Origin: Butyriboletus loyo
Taxonomy: Eukaryota > Basidiomycota > Agaricomycetes > Boletales > Boletaceae
Direction of reading: 5' to 3'
Assembly (NCBI GenBank): GCA_038093515.1
Contig: JBBPSI010000109.1
Span: forward strand, 1 to 64,000
DNA length: 64,000 nucleotides
In this document: positions 1 to 9,548 of the stretch, piece after piece
Layout: each line of letters opens with the position of its first letter
Position numbering within the stretch: position 1 is the first letter of the stretch
Program-made: the position numbers and the translations under genes
The notes under the pieces: model-generated
Databases searched by the model: none
What the model saw: only the letters and a program-made list of their open reading frames with translations
Told to the model about the DNA's origin: nothing

Positions 1-875
1 CAGATTGTCCTAATTCCAGGTTTGTTGGTCCCACTCGTGATCGGATAATTCACCGTCGCCTTGAGGATGCTGTACGGTAGGGAAGGAGAGTTTGGCGGTG
101 AATTTGTTTCGGTTAAAGGATAGGGTGATGGTGTAAGGTTGAGTTTGTTTCGCGACGATTGTGTTAAAAACTTTAAGCGCGATTACGAGAGTGGTGACGA
201 AAACGATGTAGGCGGCGATTGTGGTAAAGATGAAAATTCCAAAGTAGTTCATCGGCAATTTTCTTCGGCAGAAACCGGTTTTCTTCGGCAAATACAAAAA
301 AGAAGCTACGAGATATAGACTTCCTTACTGTCCCCTATCTTCCAAAGGAACTCTGGGGAATTCTACAGCAAGTAGAGCGAAGGAAATATTTTTTCGAACG
401 GAGGTAGTATCTCCGACGAAGTCTGGTTCGGTAATGAACCGAAACGGGTAAAGATTTTACTACGACTAATTGACAAATGATGAGAGGGTTTTTTCTTCTA
501 CCTCCCGTGTTACCACAGGGACTACTCGGAGAATTGCTCAGCCACAGGGATTTGGGGGTCCCTATGTCGCACTTCGCAAATCAGGCTCGACCCTGACGCG
601 GACTAACAACTCCAAAGGGAGCGTCTGAGAATGAATTTTACAGGTGCTACTCCGAGACACAAAGACTGCTCTTCCGAGGAGCTCCCCTAAAGGCGCGGGG
701 GTAAAACGAAAATGAAAACTGGCGAACGCCCAGTGACGATCCTTAACCCTGGATTCCGGGTATGGTTTCCTAAGCGGAAAAGCTGCCCCTTCAAGTGGTA
801 GCGTACTGGTATGTGCGTGGAAACGAAACTATCCCTGCCCTGGGAACCGGGTGTGTATCAGAAGCTTTAACCAAG
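1..875 (-). mobile_element. Internal leader region of a minus-strand LTR retrotransposon (partial)
   Basis: This stretch directly follows, on the minus strand, the LTR at 876-1371. Two bases past the LTR end, the minus strand starts a TGG-headed segment (about 873 downward) whose complement ends in CCA, as expected for a tRNA-primed primer binding site; I could not name the tRNA. The only open frame of note is 10-297 (minus, 95 codons). It opens with a hydrophobic segment and resembles no gag or pol motif I know. The element appears to continue past base 1, so its coding part lies outside the window. Assignment as retrotransposon interior is inferred from position and the candidate primer site. 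Confidence 0.45.
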
Positions 876-1371
876 TGTTACGAGACAACGGAGTTATCAA
901 GTCACACGGGGTTCCGCGACTGTCGCAGTGCTACACAAGTACTGGCGAGGTGTAATGAGGATAGCTCAAGCCTTAATCTCTCAACTGTTGCCAGCGAATA
1001 AGACAAGTGGTTAAAGCTAGGGAATCCTAGCCGCAACCACAAGCCCTTTTATATTACAGGGGAATGCGCACAGACCATGCAGTGCGTGAGACTAGTTACT
1101 ATACATGTACATATGAAGAAGTCACGAGTCGACGATGATGAGAAATAGAAGTCGACGGTGATCAAAAAGAAGAGAAGCAAACGGAGATTAAATACATGAG
1201 GCGTGATGTCATAGAGTCTGGGCCAGTCTGGACCATGACGTCATATGCTTAGTCAGCCTGTGGTCACATGTATAATCCCACGATCACGTGCGCAAAGTCA
1301 CGTGACCTTTGAAAGAGAAATATGACGAAGTCCAAACGCAAAAGATAGTTATAAGAGATACGATTATAACA
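876..1371 (-). repeat. Long terminal repeat, 496 bp, read on the minus strand (probable 5' LTR)
   Basis: Read on the minus strand it starts TGTTATAATCG and ends CGTAACA, the TG..CA ends of an LTR. It is the inverted, nearly identical copy of the LTR at 7046-7543. The 5 bases on either side differ (CCAAG and CAACC), so it is not a solo LTR with a target duplication. The simplest reading is the 5' LTR of an element running off the left edge. Its right end abuts a Tc1/mariner relic exactly at 1372. Confidence 0.85.
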
Positions 1372-1910
1372 CAACCTCACTGAAAATCCCCATACTATTC
1401 CACCCAATACACCCCCACACCATTGGTGGACATCCTCCAAACTTGACTGTACCTTTGACCTCTCTAGTGATTAGCCCTTGTCTCTTCTTTTTCCACACAT
1501 ACTCTTGGCCATCTGACCCAATTCTTCTCTTCCAGTCCTCCACAGTCCAATGCTGATACTTGAGAGCAAAGGCCATGATTGACTGAGAGAAGAGGTTTCT
1601 TTTTCTTCACCAGAGCTTTCAATGAGGCCTCCTTGAGGGTATTCTTCACTGTCTGTGAGGAGACAGGAAGGTCAACAATATAATTGATAAATTGAGCAGC
1701 TTGGACAGCATTTTAGGCCTTGCCAGTTATGATTTACTGAACAATAGCTCTCTTGTTGGTAGCAGAGAGCTTGGAAGGGCAACCACCATGAAGCCTAGGC
1801 CTCTCTGGTTGGATTTCCTGAAGAACCTGGGCCACTATAGACTTCCCTAGGCCAGTCTGGGAGGCAATCTTCCTAGTTGAAAGGCCATGAGAGGTGGAAA
1901 TGGATTTCAT
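1372..1910 (-). pseudogene. Tc1/mariner-type transposase relic, N-terminal half
   Basis: The minus strand from an ATG at 1910 encodes a helix-turn-helix-like start (KIASQTGLGKSIVAQVLQE) followed by a GGCPSKLS motif, both typical of Tc1-family DNA-binding domains. Further on, near 1576-1372, it reads HWTVEDWKRR and MVWGCIGW, which match the start of the DDE catalytic domain. Several in-frame stops and frame changes break it. The relic ends where the LTR begins at 1371, so the retroelement probably inserted into this older transposon. It is related to, but clearly diverged from, the transposase at 7549-8533. Confidence 0.65.
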
Positions 1911-2685
1911 GGTGATGGTGAGAAAATAAACATAGGAGAATGGGGTTTATATATGTTGGCTGATACTCAGTTACATAAAGGTGACATAATAGGACCCTTA
2001 TTACAGCATCTATGATAATATATGTGATCAAAACTTAAAGTCAAAAAACTGTCTGCATGACCTGTCATTTTAAAATAGCTGACATCCCATCAAACCTTAT
2101 CCATATTACCTGATTCCTGGGCCAATACAAGGCCCAGAGCAGGTACCTTATTTCATACACCCACTGCCTAGGGTTAGCATCAGGGGTTATTGCATTGAGT
2201 GATATTTAATATAAACCATGCAAACATGTGGTGAATGATGCTAGATGGGACTGAGAGTGAAGAACCCTGCTACAGGAAGAACTCAATCCAATCAAAAGCA
2301 AAGAAATAAAGAAAAGGGTGCAATATGATCAACCCCAAAGAGAAGTAGAGAGGAAACAAAGAGAGGAACACCAGGGAAGGTCATTTCCACTGATGTCTGT
2401 ACAGAAAACCCATAATTATGGACTTCCTCCACTGTGGAACAGACTGGAGAGGACACAGAAATGTGAGAGAATGGACAGAATCCATTGGCTATAGCTTGAA
2501 GATCAAGAAATTGGGATGGAGAGTGACTAGACAATTGCACAGAGAAGCAGGAGAGTCAAAAAGTGGTATTTTAGGTCATAGTTACAACCTTTTTATAGTC
2601 TGGGCATTTCCCAAGACTTGAAACACTAAGGGTAAGTGAAAACTAAGTAGAAACATCAAGGAAATCATTGACAGAATGTACATAA
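1911..2685. other. Non-coding, AT-rich transposon-derived stretch
   Basis: No supported gene. It follows the 5' end of the transposase relic and probably includes its decayed terminal sequence. Open frames at 2292-2540 (minus) and 2418-2621 (plus) oppose each other and carry no recognisable motif. Confidence 0.3.
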
Positions 2686-2946
2686 GCATGTTGAGTGTCA
2701 TAGGAGTCAATCAGATATAATAAGTATGAGATCAAATAGAAAGGACCTACAAGTGAACACTTTCTGGACACATGGAACTTTGACATGGAACCTTGATGAC
2801 CATGGAAATACCAGAATCAGTTGGAATTTGACAAGGAAGATGGAAGGAAGTGAGGAGAGTTGCAAAGTGATTGTTTGTGATGCATGTGGGTGCTGAATTG
2901 CCTGAAAGAGAAGCAACTGCAACCTAGAGAATATGTGTTCTCTGCA
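2686..2946 (+). repeat. Dispersed repeat R2, copy 1
   Basis: About 260 bp starting near TACATAAGCATGT is repeated in direct orientation at 8777-9040, with scattered, mostly transition differences. In copy 2 the repeat begins immediately after the target TA of the Tc1/mariner element. No coding content recognised. Confidence 0.75.
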
Positions 2947-3199
2947 TCCACAGGGGTCTTTGATACTGACTGTCCTCAGTCAGTCACATGATGCTGATGT
3001 AAGTGGTGTGGCAATACATGTGCAAAAAAAAACTTGCTGATTGTTGATTGTCCATGCTTTCTGTCTTTCCTCTGTACATCTCTCTATATCCATCCCTTCA
3101 AACAACCCATCCATCACCATGTTCTTCTGTCTCAATGACCTCCTCACAGCATCCCAAGGTCTGAAAGTGGAGGATCTGAGAGCTATCTGTTACACTGAA
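2947..3199. other. Spacer without supported genes
   Basis: Contains an A-run near 3026-3034 and no convincing frame. The 3041-3232 frame has no recognisable motif and its end runs into repeat R1. Confidence 0.3.
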
Positions 3200-3440
3200 G
3201 TGCACAACAAGCTAGCAAGCAAGCACTTATAGGGGCTCAAGCCTAATGAGGAAGCAGGCCGACTTGCGTAACGACACTATCGGGTGTCTTGCAAAGCAAG
3301 TGTCGGGAGATATCGAAAGGTGGATGCCTGTCGAGATCGACCAGACTCTTATCGGCTTTATCGGCAAGAGAATGGGTATATTGCTAGATTACTATGCACT
3401 TGGTAGATGCGTAGAATTAGCTAGAGAACTCGTACTAGTC
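3200..3440 (+). repeat. Dispersed repeat R1, copy 1
   Basis: About 240 bp starting near AAGTGCACAACAAGCTAGC is repeated in direct orientation at 6425-6677. Copy 1 keeps many CpG sites that are TpG or CpA in copy 2, the pattern expected if copy 2 decayed by C-to-T change. It is probably part of an old retroelement, but I see no intact TG..CA boundaries. Confidence 0.7.
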
Positions 3441-4008
3441 TAAGTACATGTATATATACTGATAGATATTGTGCACAGACCGAGCTGTGCGTGGCAGCGA
3501 AGGCAAAGGGTTATGAGTCTGCTCGAGTCATAACGGCGAATGGAGAAGCGGCAAAGTGCCGGTAACGAGGGAGCGAAGCTCCAGGCAAGATGGCGACATC
3601 ATCAGCGAATAAGAAGAGCTGAAGGCGAAGTGACGATGTCCATGAGGCAAGCCCCACAGGGCAAAGGGGGCGCGAACGGCGGAGCCCTTGGATACAGGTC
3701 TCGACGCGAAGGTATGATGTGTCGTAATCTAATCACGTGCTAGTCACGTGATGTAGCAAATGTCATTGGTCAAGAAACGAAGGACGCGACAGCTCAACTG
3801 TGGGTCCGGCCCAATGGGGTGACAAGACAGGGGCTATCTCAGTGTAGTGACACTGAGACTTGCGGAACAACTGGGGAAGTGGATGGCGTCCACTGGCGAC
3901 TGGGGAGTGGGCGATGGGCAGCATCGCAAGACAGCGGGGGTGGCAGGAACGCATGAGCGTGGGAAACGAGTGGCGGGGTATGCTTAGGGGTAAAACTGTA
4001 ACACTATC
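3441..4008. other. Repeat-derived spacer, relatively GC-rich
   Basis: No gene supported. Holds an imperfect palindrome with 7-bp arms (GTTATGA at 3510-3516, TCATAAC at 3528-3534) and a purine-rich stretch of irregular GCGAAG-type units at 3530-3680. This resembles the untranslated leader of a retroelement, but I cannot show that. Confidence 0.3.
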
Positions 4009-4845
4009 ATGCAAGAACAGATCATGGCTGCGGTAGAAGCAGTGGACATGGCAATGTGCACATGTCCAGATGACAATGATGACCTGCAGGAAGAGCAGGA
4101 TTATTGGATGTTGGAGTGGGACAGGGTAATGGTAAGTGTTTCCATCTATTTTCATTCATTTGCAGCTGATATCTCACAGAACATGCTTTGTAGTGCACTG
4201 ACTGCAGGACTGGAAGTCAATGCAGGACTGTTGATCTTGGTGGAGACTCATGGTCGGCTCCAGGAAGCAGAGCACCTACATACATGACAAGTGAGGTGTG
4301 AAATGGAAAGCATGGGAAGAGGAGGTGAAAGAGAAGGTGCAGATGGAGGAGGAGAAGGAGAGGAGCATGTTTGTGAGTGTGGTGGTTCCCTGGATCAAGG
4401 AGCACAAGATGGAATTGGAGGACTTGGGAGTGCTGACTGCTGCCTCTGCTTCTGCTACAGCAGAAGCAAGCAGGTCAGGGTGAATAATGGAGGTAGTGGT
4501 GCCAAGATTGCACAAGGTAAGTTCCAGCTTCATTACCAGCTTTGAACTGTCTAACAACTTGTACAGCATTCCCATCCTACTCCAGAAGAAGAGGACAATA
4601 ATGAGGAAGAGGAGGTCTGCATCCCAGAACCTCTTAACAAGGTTCTATGTGCCAAGTGCTGCATGGTTCAAATTCCCTGTCAAGGCAAGCTGGGTCAGTT
4701 GTGTGTCAAGTCCACCATGCTCAAGGTGGCTTGCAACAAGTCAAAGTTCAGGGCAAAGATGAAGCAAAAGGGAAAACAACCTGGTAAGTGACATTCCCTT
4801 GTATCCTGAAGACTGCTAACTCCTTTGCAGAGTGGAAAGGCAGAG
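4009..4845 (+). pseudogene. Decayed intron-containing gene with a cysteine-rich segment
   Basis: Plus-strand segments with coding composition are separated by intron-like GT..AG stretches (for example GTAAGTG at 4132 to CAG at 4179). The first segment (from 4009) is acidic, a later one (4298-4483) is Glu/Lys-rich, and the last (about 4615-4780) has cysteine pairs spaced as in CAKCC, IPC, QLC and VAC. Basidiomycete repeat families often carry such a Cys-rich, zinc-finger-like segment. The pieces do not join into one open frame, so this is probably a relic from a repeated family. No function assigned. Confidence 0.4.
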
Positions 4846-4889
4846 CAGTGTGACAATAGCCCTCGCTGCTGGTAATCAACTCCAGCAAC

Positions 4890-5317
4890 TGTTACGGTAG
4901 TGGTCTACTTTTTCTCTCCATTACCGTTGGGACTGTTACATTCACCTAGCCTTTTGCTAGTTCCACTTGAACGGTAACAACCATTCCAGCTTAGTCACCA
5001 CTTCCCGCGCACGGACACGTTTTCTTTCACACTCTGGAATGTTCTAGAGTATCTTTTCCTCATTTGTACTTTCACTCTCGCGACTCAATTAGGGAGCATG
5101 GTCTGTGCGCAGACCTCAGTAGTATAAAGACTCTGTCTTTACACCTTGTACATTATCTAGTTCTATGCAGTCACCTGCTAGCAATTAGCTCTCCTCCAGA
5201 CTCTTGGTGTGCGCACTAAGACATAGTCTGAGACCCAGTCCGAGAATCGTCTCCCGAGTCCTGAGGCCACTCCAGAGTGCCTTCTCGCTGTTCTAGTTGT
5301 TAGCACCCAGCGTAACA
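4890..5317 (+). repeat. Solo LTR, 428 bp, with 5-bp target duplication
   Basis: Starts TGTTACGGTAGTGG and ends CAGCGTAACA. The flanking pentamers are identical: GCAAC at 4885-4889 and at 5318-5322. A TATA-like AGTATAAAGAC near 5121 gives plus orientation. Next to it is GCATGGTCTGTGCGCAGACC, close to a segment in the 7046-7543 LTR, so the two LTR families are probably related. No internal retroelement sequence lies on either side, as expected after recombination between two LTRs. Confidence 0.88.
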
Positions 5318-5322
5318 GCAAC

Positions 5323-6099
5323 TGGAGAATGCAGTGCCACTCAATAAGGAAAATGGGAAGGGGAAAGCATTGGGAGGAGTAGCATGGGCATGGACTGCAG
5401 CACAGATCTGCTGCATGCAGGCTCAATTGAGGGAGGTCAAGCTGGAACTTGAGGTAATGCTAGAAAAGCTAGAGTAGTTAGTTGCATGCTCTTCTCTGTA
5501 CCCTCTTGTCATGTAAACTGTAGAAATCTCACAATATATCTTGTTCCAGAGTTTCATGTGTGATTCCATGTGTGACCATACTATGTTCACCAGGCAGACT
5601 TGATGAGGGTAAGAATTCAGTGGAACATCAGGAAAGGAGAAATAAGAAACTTCATCTGTGAAACTGTCCTGGTCCATCAACTAATCTTTCATCTGACTTC
5701 CTGGATCACAGATAATATGGAAAATGAGCATGGTGCCTCCACATGTGGTAGAAGTCTGAAGTTATATATGTGTCTTGCAAGATGCACAATTCAAATATTA
5801 GTAGCATCATTAGAACAGAAGAAATGGAGTGTATCATATAGATTTTTTTCTTCTTGTATTTGTATTTATCTTTTATCTTTTTGTCTTTGCTTTTTTTAAG
5901 TATATGATCATAGTTCTGGTTTGTTTAGTTTCTTTTTCATCAAGGCATGAGGGGACATATGGGAGCACCAGATGAATCCTGGGGTTAAACAGATCTCCAG
6001 ACAAATCCTGGGGTGGAATGGATTCATGGAATGCAGAACATGGTTATTCAAGGCCAAAATGAGCTGGTTCATCTTCTATCAGCTTGCCATCCCCTATTT
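5323..6099. other. Spacer without supported genes
   Basis: The sequence interrupted by the solo LTR continues here. Frames at 5423-5680 and 5600-5899 oppose each other and show no motif. A T-rich tract lies at about 5838-5900. The stretch nearest 6100 is probably decayed gypsy sequence. Confidence 0.3.
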
Positions 6100-6431
6100 C
6101 ATGAGATCATTGTTGTATTGGTCAAATACTCCTGTAACCAATGGTAAGGTGGTAGTTTTGGATGATAGGGGAGTAATCAGAATGCTGCATAATGCAGTCA
6201 TGAAATTGACCCATCCAATTCTGCCAAGATATACAAACTGCCAGTTATCCTGTGAAGAATGACCATTGGTCCTAAGTACCTTGGCTTCATTTTCCAGTTC
6301 AACTCCTTCTCAACATGGGTATTCTGGACAAGCACTAGAGTTCTGGGATAGAAGTCATAATTCCAAATCTGGTTCTTGAATAAGGCTTTGAACTGCTTGA
6401 CCAAGTTGAATTGTGTTATGCTGATGCACAC
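6100..6431 (-). pseudogene. Ty3/gypsy-type Pol relic, C-terminal end after integrase
   Basis: The minus strand from about 6431 encodes VLVQNTHVEKELNWKMKPRY, then LGPMVILHR and SLYILAELDGS. This is the pattern found just after the integrase core in basidiomycete gypsy elements. A stop follows at 6198, and a weaker in-frame continuation (LHYAAF then LLPYHP) extends to about 6100. Everything upstream of it (reverse transcriptase, RNase H, integrase core) is absent. It is truncated where repeat R1 begins. Confidence 0.65.
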
Positions 6432-6677
6432 AACAAGCTAGCTAGCAAGCACTCAATAGGGGGCTCGAGCCTAATCGGGTAATGGCCAACTTGTGTAGAC
6501 AATGCTATTGGGTTCCTGCAGAGCAAGTGTCAGCAAGATATCAAGTGGTGGTGACCAGACAAGATCAAGCAGACTCTTATCGGCTCTATTGGTGAGGATG
6601 GGGTATGATGCTAGATTGCTATGCACAAGGTGATGCACAGAATTAGCTAAAGAACTCATACTGTCTAAGTACTGGTA
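6425..6677 (+). repeat. Dispersed repeat R1, copy 2, interrupted by the Tc1/mariner element
   Basis: Direct copy of 3200-3440, reading CACAACAAGCTAGCTAGCAAG through to CTAAGTACTGG. It ends at the TA dinucleotide (6678-6679) where the Tc1/mariner element inserted, so the R1 insertion is older than that element. Many CpG sites of copy 1 are TpG or CpA here. Confidence 0.7.
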
Positions 6678-6679
6678 TA

Positions 6680-6894
6680 CAGTGAGTGAAAAAACCCTTG
6701 CAATGTTTCATTATTTTGCACTAGATGCCATGTAGCACCTGATGGCATGGGAATTCCGCTTAGCATTGGTGAGGTGGGTGATAGTGCTGCCTCCTGGCTA
6801 CAAATAGGTCCCTGGGTCATGTGATGTGGCCATGTGGCTGTGGAGATATGTCTATTCTAAAACAGGTATACCATTGCAAGGGTTTATTCACTTT
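6680..6894 (+). repeat. Left terminal inverted repeat of the Tc1/mariner element
   Basis: 215 bp, matching 8561-8775 in inverse orientation with about 20 scattered differences. Its outer end (GTGAAAAAACCCTTGCAATG) recurs inverted at its inner end (CATTGCAAGGGTTTATTCAC), so the repeat carries two oppositely oriented copies of the likely transposase-binding motif. Confidence 0.9.
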
Positions 6895-7045
6895 CAGCCT
6901 TAATAGTGAAATCTCAGTCAAATGAAAGGATAATTGTGTTTGTTTGGTCCTATAAACAAAGATACACATATAAACATTATGTCTGAGTTGGAAAAAGTTC
7001 ACTCACTTCTTTCTTCCCAACTTCTACCGCCATGAGATCTATCTC

Positions 7046-7543
7046 TGTTATAATCGTATCTTTTATAACTATCTTTCGCGTTCGGACTTCGTCATATTTC
7101 TCTTTCAAAAGGTCACGTGACCTTGTACACGTGATCGTGGGATTATACATATAACCACAGGCTGACTAAGCATATGACGTCATGGTCCAGACTGGCCCAG
7201 ACTCTATGACATCACGCCTCATGTATTTAATCTCTGTTTGCTTCTCTTCCTTTTGATCACCGTTGACTTCTATTTCTCATCATCATCAACTTGTGACTCA
7301 CTTCATATATACTTGTATAGTAACTAGTCTCACGCACTGCATGGTCTGTGCGCATTTCCTTGTAATATAAAAAGGGCTCGTGGTTGCGGCTAGGATTCCC
7401 TAGCTTTAACCACTTGTCTTATTCGCTGGCAACAGTTGAGAGATTAAGGCTTGAGCTATCCTCATTCACCTCGCCAGTACTTGTGTAGCACTGCGACAGT
7501 CGCGGAACCCTGTGTGACTTGATAACTCCGTTGTCTCATAACA
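7046..7543 (+). repeat. Solo LTR, 498 bp, inserted inside the Tc1/mariner transposase gene
   Basis: Starts TGTTATAATCG, ends CTCATAACA, and is flanked by identical pentamers ATCTC at 7041-7045 and 7544-7548. It is the near-identical inverted copy of 876-1371. Putative promoter elements include AATATAAAAAGG near 7366 and CACGTG-type sites in its 5' half (for example near 7112). Precise removal with one pentamer joins an ATG at 7032 to the transposase frame after five codons, which shows where the insertion landed. Confidence 0.95.
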
Positions 7544-7548
7544 ATCTC

Positions 7549-8533
7549 CTCCACCCAAAAGAATACCATCTTGACCATGCTTGATTCTGGTCATTCTGCT
7601 TGCTCCATTGCCTTCACTACTGGCATTCATATCTCTAGGCTTCATTCCAAGGGGCATTCTACTCTGCAAAAGTCCACTGGAGGTCATCCATCCAAGCTCT
7701 TCCCTGCTAATATCTGCCATGCCATTCATCCCATCTCTACTCACATGGCAGAAAATGCTGTCCAAGTGACCAAAGCTCTCACGAATGTTATCAACCAACC
7801 CCTCAACCCCAACACAGTATGCCAGCACTTGAAAAAATCTGGTATGAAAGCTATGGTCAAGCAAAAACATCCTATTCTCTCTGCCAGGCATTACAAGGAA
7901 AGACTAGAATTTGCCTATGCTCACAAAGATTGGACTCTGGAGGACTGAAAGAGGGTAGTATGGTCTGATGAGACTAAAATCAATTTCTTAGGGTCAGATG
8001 GACACACATGGGTGCAGAAAAAGCCAGAGGAGCGGCTCAGTAATAGTCTGGTAGAGGAAACACTCAAGTTTGAGGAAGTTCTGTGATGATGTGGGGCTAT
8101 ATAAGTTGGGAGGGGGTTGGGTATGCCACCAAGATTGATGGTAGAATGGATAGAGACCTATATCTTCAAATTTTGAAGGATGAACTTCAAGATTCCCTTC
8201 AATATTATTGTCTTAATCCTCCTGACACCATCTTCCAACAAGACAATCAATAATCCCAAGCACACCTGCAAGAAGGTCAAGGAGTGGCTATATGAACAGG
8301 ATTTTAGTACTATGGTATGGCCAGCACAGTTTCCTGATCTTAATCCAATAGAACATGCCTGGAGTTACCTCAAGAGGAGGCTTGCAGAATATGAACACTC
8401 CCCCAAGGGGGTACTGGGAATTCAGATGGAGTGGGACAAGATACCAGTTGCAGAGTGTCAGAAGTTGATTGAAAGCATGCTTAGGAGGGTTCAGGCAGTG
8501 CTCAAGGCCAAAGGAGGCTATACCAAGTACTGA
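7549..8533 (+). pseudogene. Tc1/mariner transposase pseudogene (DD34E type)
   Basis: The first segment (to 7948) carries the paired helix-turn-helix region with GHPSKL. The catalytic part keeps the first Asp in VVWSDETK (about 7960), a second Asp in a QQDN motif (about 8240) and the Glu in DLNPIEHAWSYLKRRL (about 8335-8380), the DDE order of Tc1 transposases. Stops and shifts break it near 7948, 8085, 8105 and 8250. The original start codon probably lies at 7032, on the far side of the solo LTR. Probably dead, although its terminal repeats remain recognisable. Confidence 0.88.
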
Positions 8534-8560
8534 TATCTCCCAAATACCCTTCTTCCACCA

Positions 8561-8775
8561 AAAGTGAATAAACCCTTGCAATGATATACCTGTTTTAGAA
8601 TAGACATATCTCCATAGCCACTTGGCCACATTACATGAACCAGGGACCCATTTGTAGCCAGGAGGCAGTGCTATCACCCACCTCACCAATGCTAAGCAGG
8701 ATTCCCACACCATCAGGTGCTACATGGCATCTAGTGCAAAATAGTAAAACATTGCAAGAGTTTTTTCACTCACTG
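8561..8775 (-). repeat. Right terminal inverted repeat of the Tc1/mariner element
   Basis: 215 bp, inverted match of 6680-6894, with the same internal inverted motif pair. It starts about 27 bp after the transposase stop at 8533. Confidence 0.9.
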
Positions 8776-8776
8776 T

Positions 8777-9040
8777 AAGCATGTCAGGTGTTATAGGAAT
8801 TGATCAGATATAATAAGTATGAGATCAAATAGAAAGGACCTACAAGTGAACACTTTCCAGACACACAGAACTTTGACATGGAACCTTGATAATCATGGAA
8901 ATATCAGAATTGGTCAGAATTTGACAAGGAAGATGAAAGGAAGTGAGGAATGTTGCAAAGTGATTGTTTGTGATGAATGTGGGTACTGAATTGCCTGAAG
9001 GAGGAGTAACTGCAACCTAGAGAATATGTCTTCTCTACAG
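8777..9040 (+). repeat. Dispersed repeat R2, copy 2
   Basis: Direct copy of 2686-2946, from AAGCATGTCAGG to about GAATATGTCTTCTCT. It starts right after the TA at the right end of the Tc1/mariner element. Confidence 0.75.
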
Positions 9041-9059
9041 CAGACAGTTTTTTGAGCCA

Positions 9060-9305
9060 CTGTATTGTACAGAATGGCACACAGACCAAGCAGTGCATGT
9101 GATAAACTACTACACATGGCTAGACTAAGAAGCATACAGCAATCAAAGAGAAGAGAAGTAAACAGAGATTAAATACATGAGATGTCATGTCATAGTCTAG
9201 ACTTGGTCACATGTATTGTCTCACAATCATGTGCACTTGATCACATGACTTTGAAAGTAGAAAAGACAAGTCCAAAAGCATGGAAATAATATAGTATTTA
9301 TAACA
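9060..9305 (-). repeat. Heavily decayed LTR fragment of the 876-1371 family
   Basis: Runs parallel to about 1065-1352: CACAGACCAAGCAGTGCATG, AGATTAAATACATGAGATG, GGTCACATGTAT and TTTGAAAGTAGAAAAGAC all have counterparts there. Positions that are CG in 876-1371 are mostly TG or CA here, giving a copy almost free of CpG. Confidence 0.65.
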
Positions 9306-9396
9306 ATTGCAGCTGGTAATTCCCCTTACCTTTACCTGAGAGATGGTGCTGGTCCTGTTACACTGATGTGTACAAGTAACTAGTGAGCAAGCACTG

Positions 9397-9512
9397 CCAT
9401 GGTCATGGTTCAGGTTCAAGAAGCCCTATTCTTGTTTGTTGCACATCCTTGCCCACATTTTTAGGTGTGGGAAAACTCGACCATGGTTGTGGTTCGAGTT
9501 CAAGTAGCCCTG
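9397..9512 (+). repeat. Short imperfect direct repeat pair
   Basis: A unit of about 32 bp beginning CCATGGT.TGGTTC at 9397-9428 is repeated at 9481-9512, 84 bp downstream, in the gap between the transposon block and the tRNA. Function unknown. Confidence 0.5.
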
Positions 9513-9548
9513 CCAATGATTCTTTTATCATTAAAAAGTTAATTACAA

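Larger units (their letters stand above)
6680..8775 (+). mobile_element. Tc1/mariner-superfamily transposon, complete length, inactive
   Basis: The element starts CAGTGAGTGAAAAAAC and ends in its inverse, with TA on both sides (6678-6679 and 8776-8777), the target duplication of this superfamily. It has 215-bp terminal inverted repeats and one transposase gene between them. Removing the 503 bp added by the nested solo LTR plus its duplicated pentamer leaves about 1.6 kb, normal for Tc1-like elements. The transposase is broken by the LTR insertion and later stops, so the copy cannot act by itself. It inserted into repeat sequence, with R1 on its left and R2 on its right. Confidence 0.92.

Noticed and set aside
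10..297. 95-codon minus frame as a retroviral-type gag
   Set aside because: It has a hydrophobic start but no capsid or zinc-knuckle motif; kept only as part of the leader region.
3510..3534. Palindrome as a terminator or attachment site
   Set aside because: The arms are only 7 bp with an 11-nt loop in a repeat-derived region; not distinguishable from chance.
7466..7891. 141-codon minus-strand frame
   Set aside because: It runs antisense across the junction of the solo LTR and the transposase pseudogene, so it cannot be an evolved gene.
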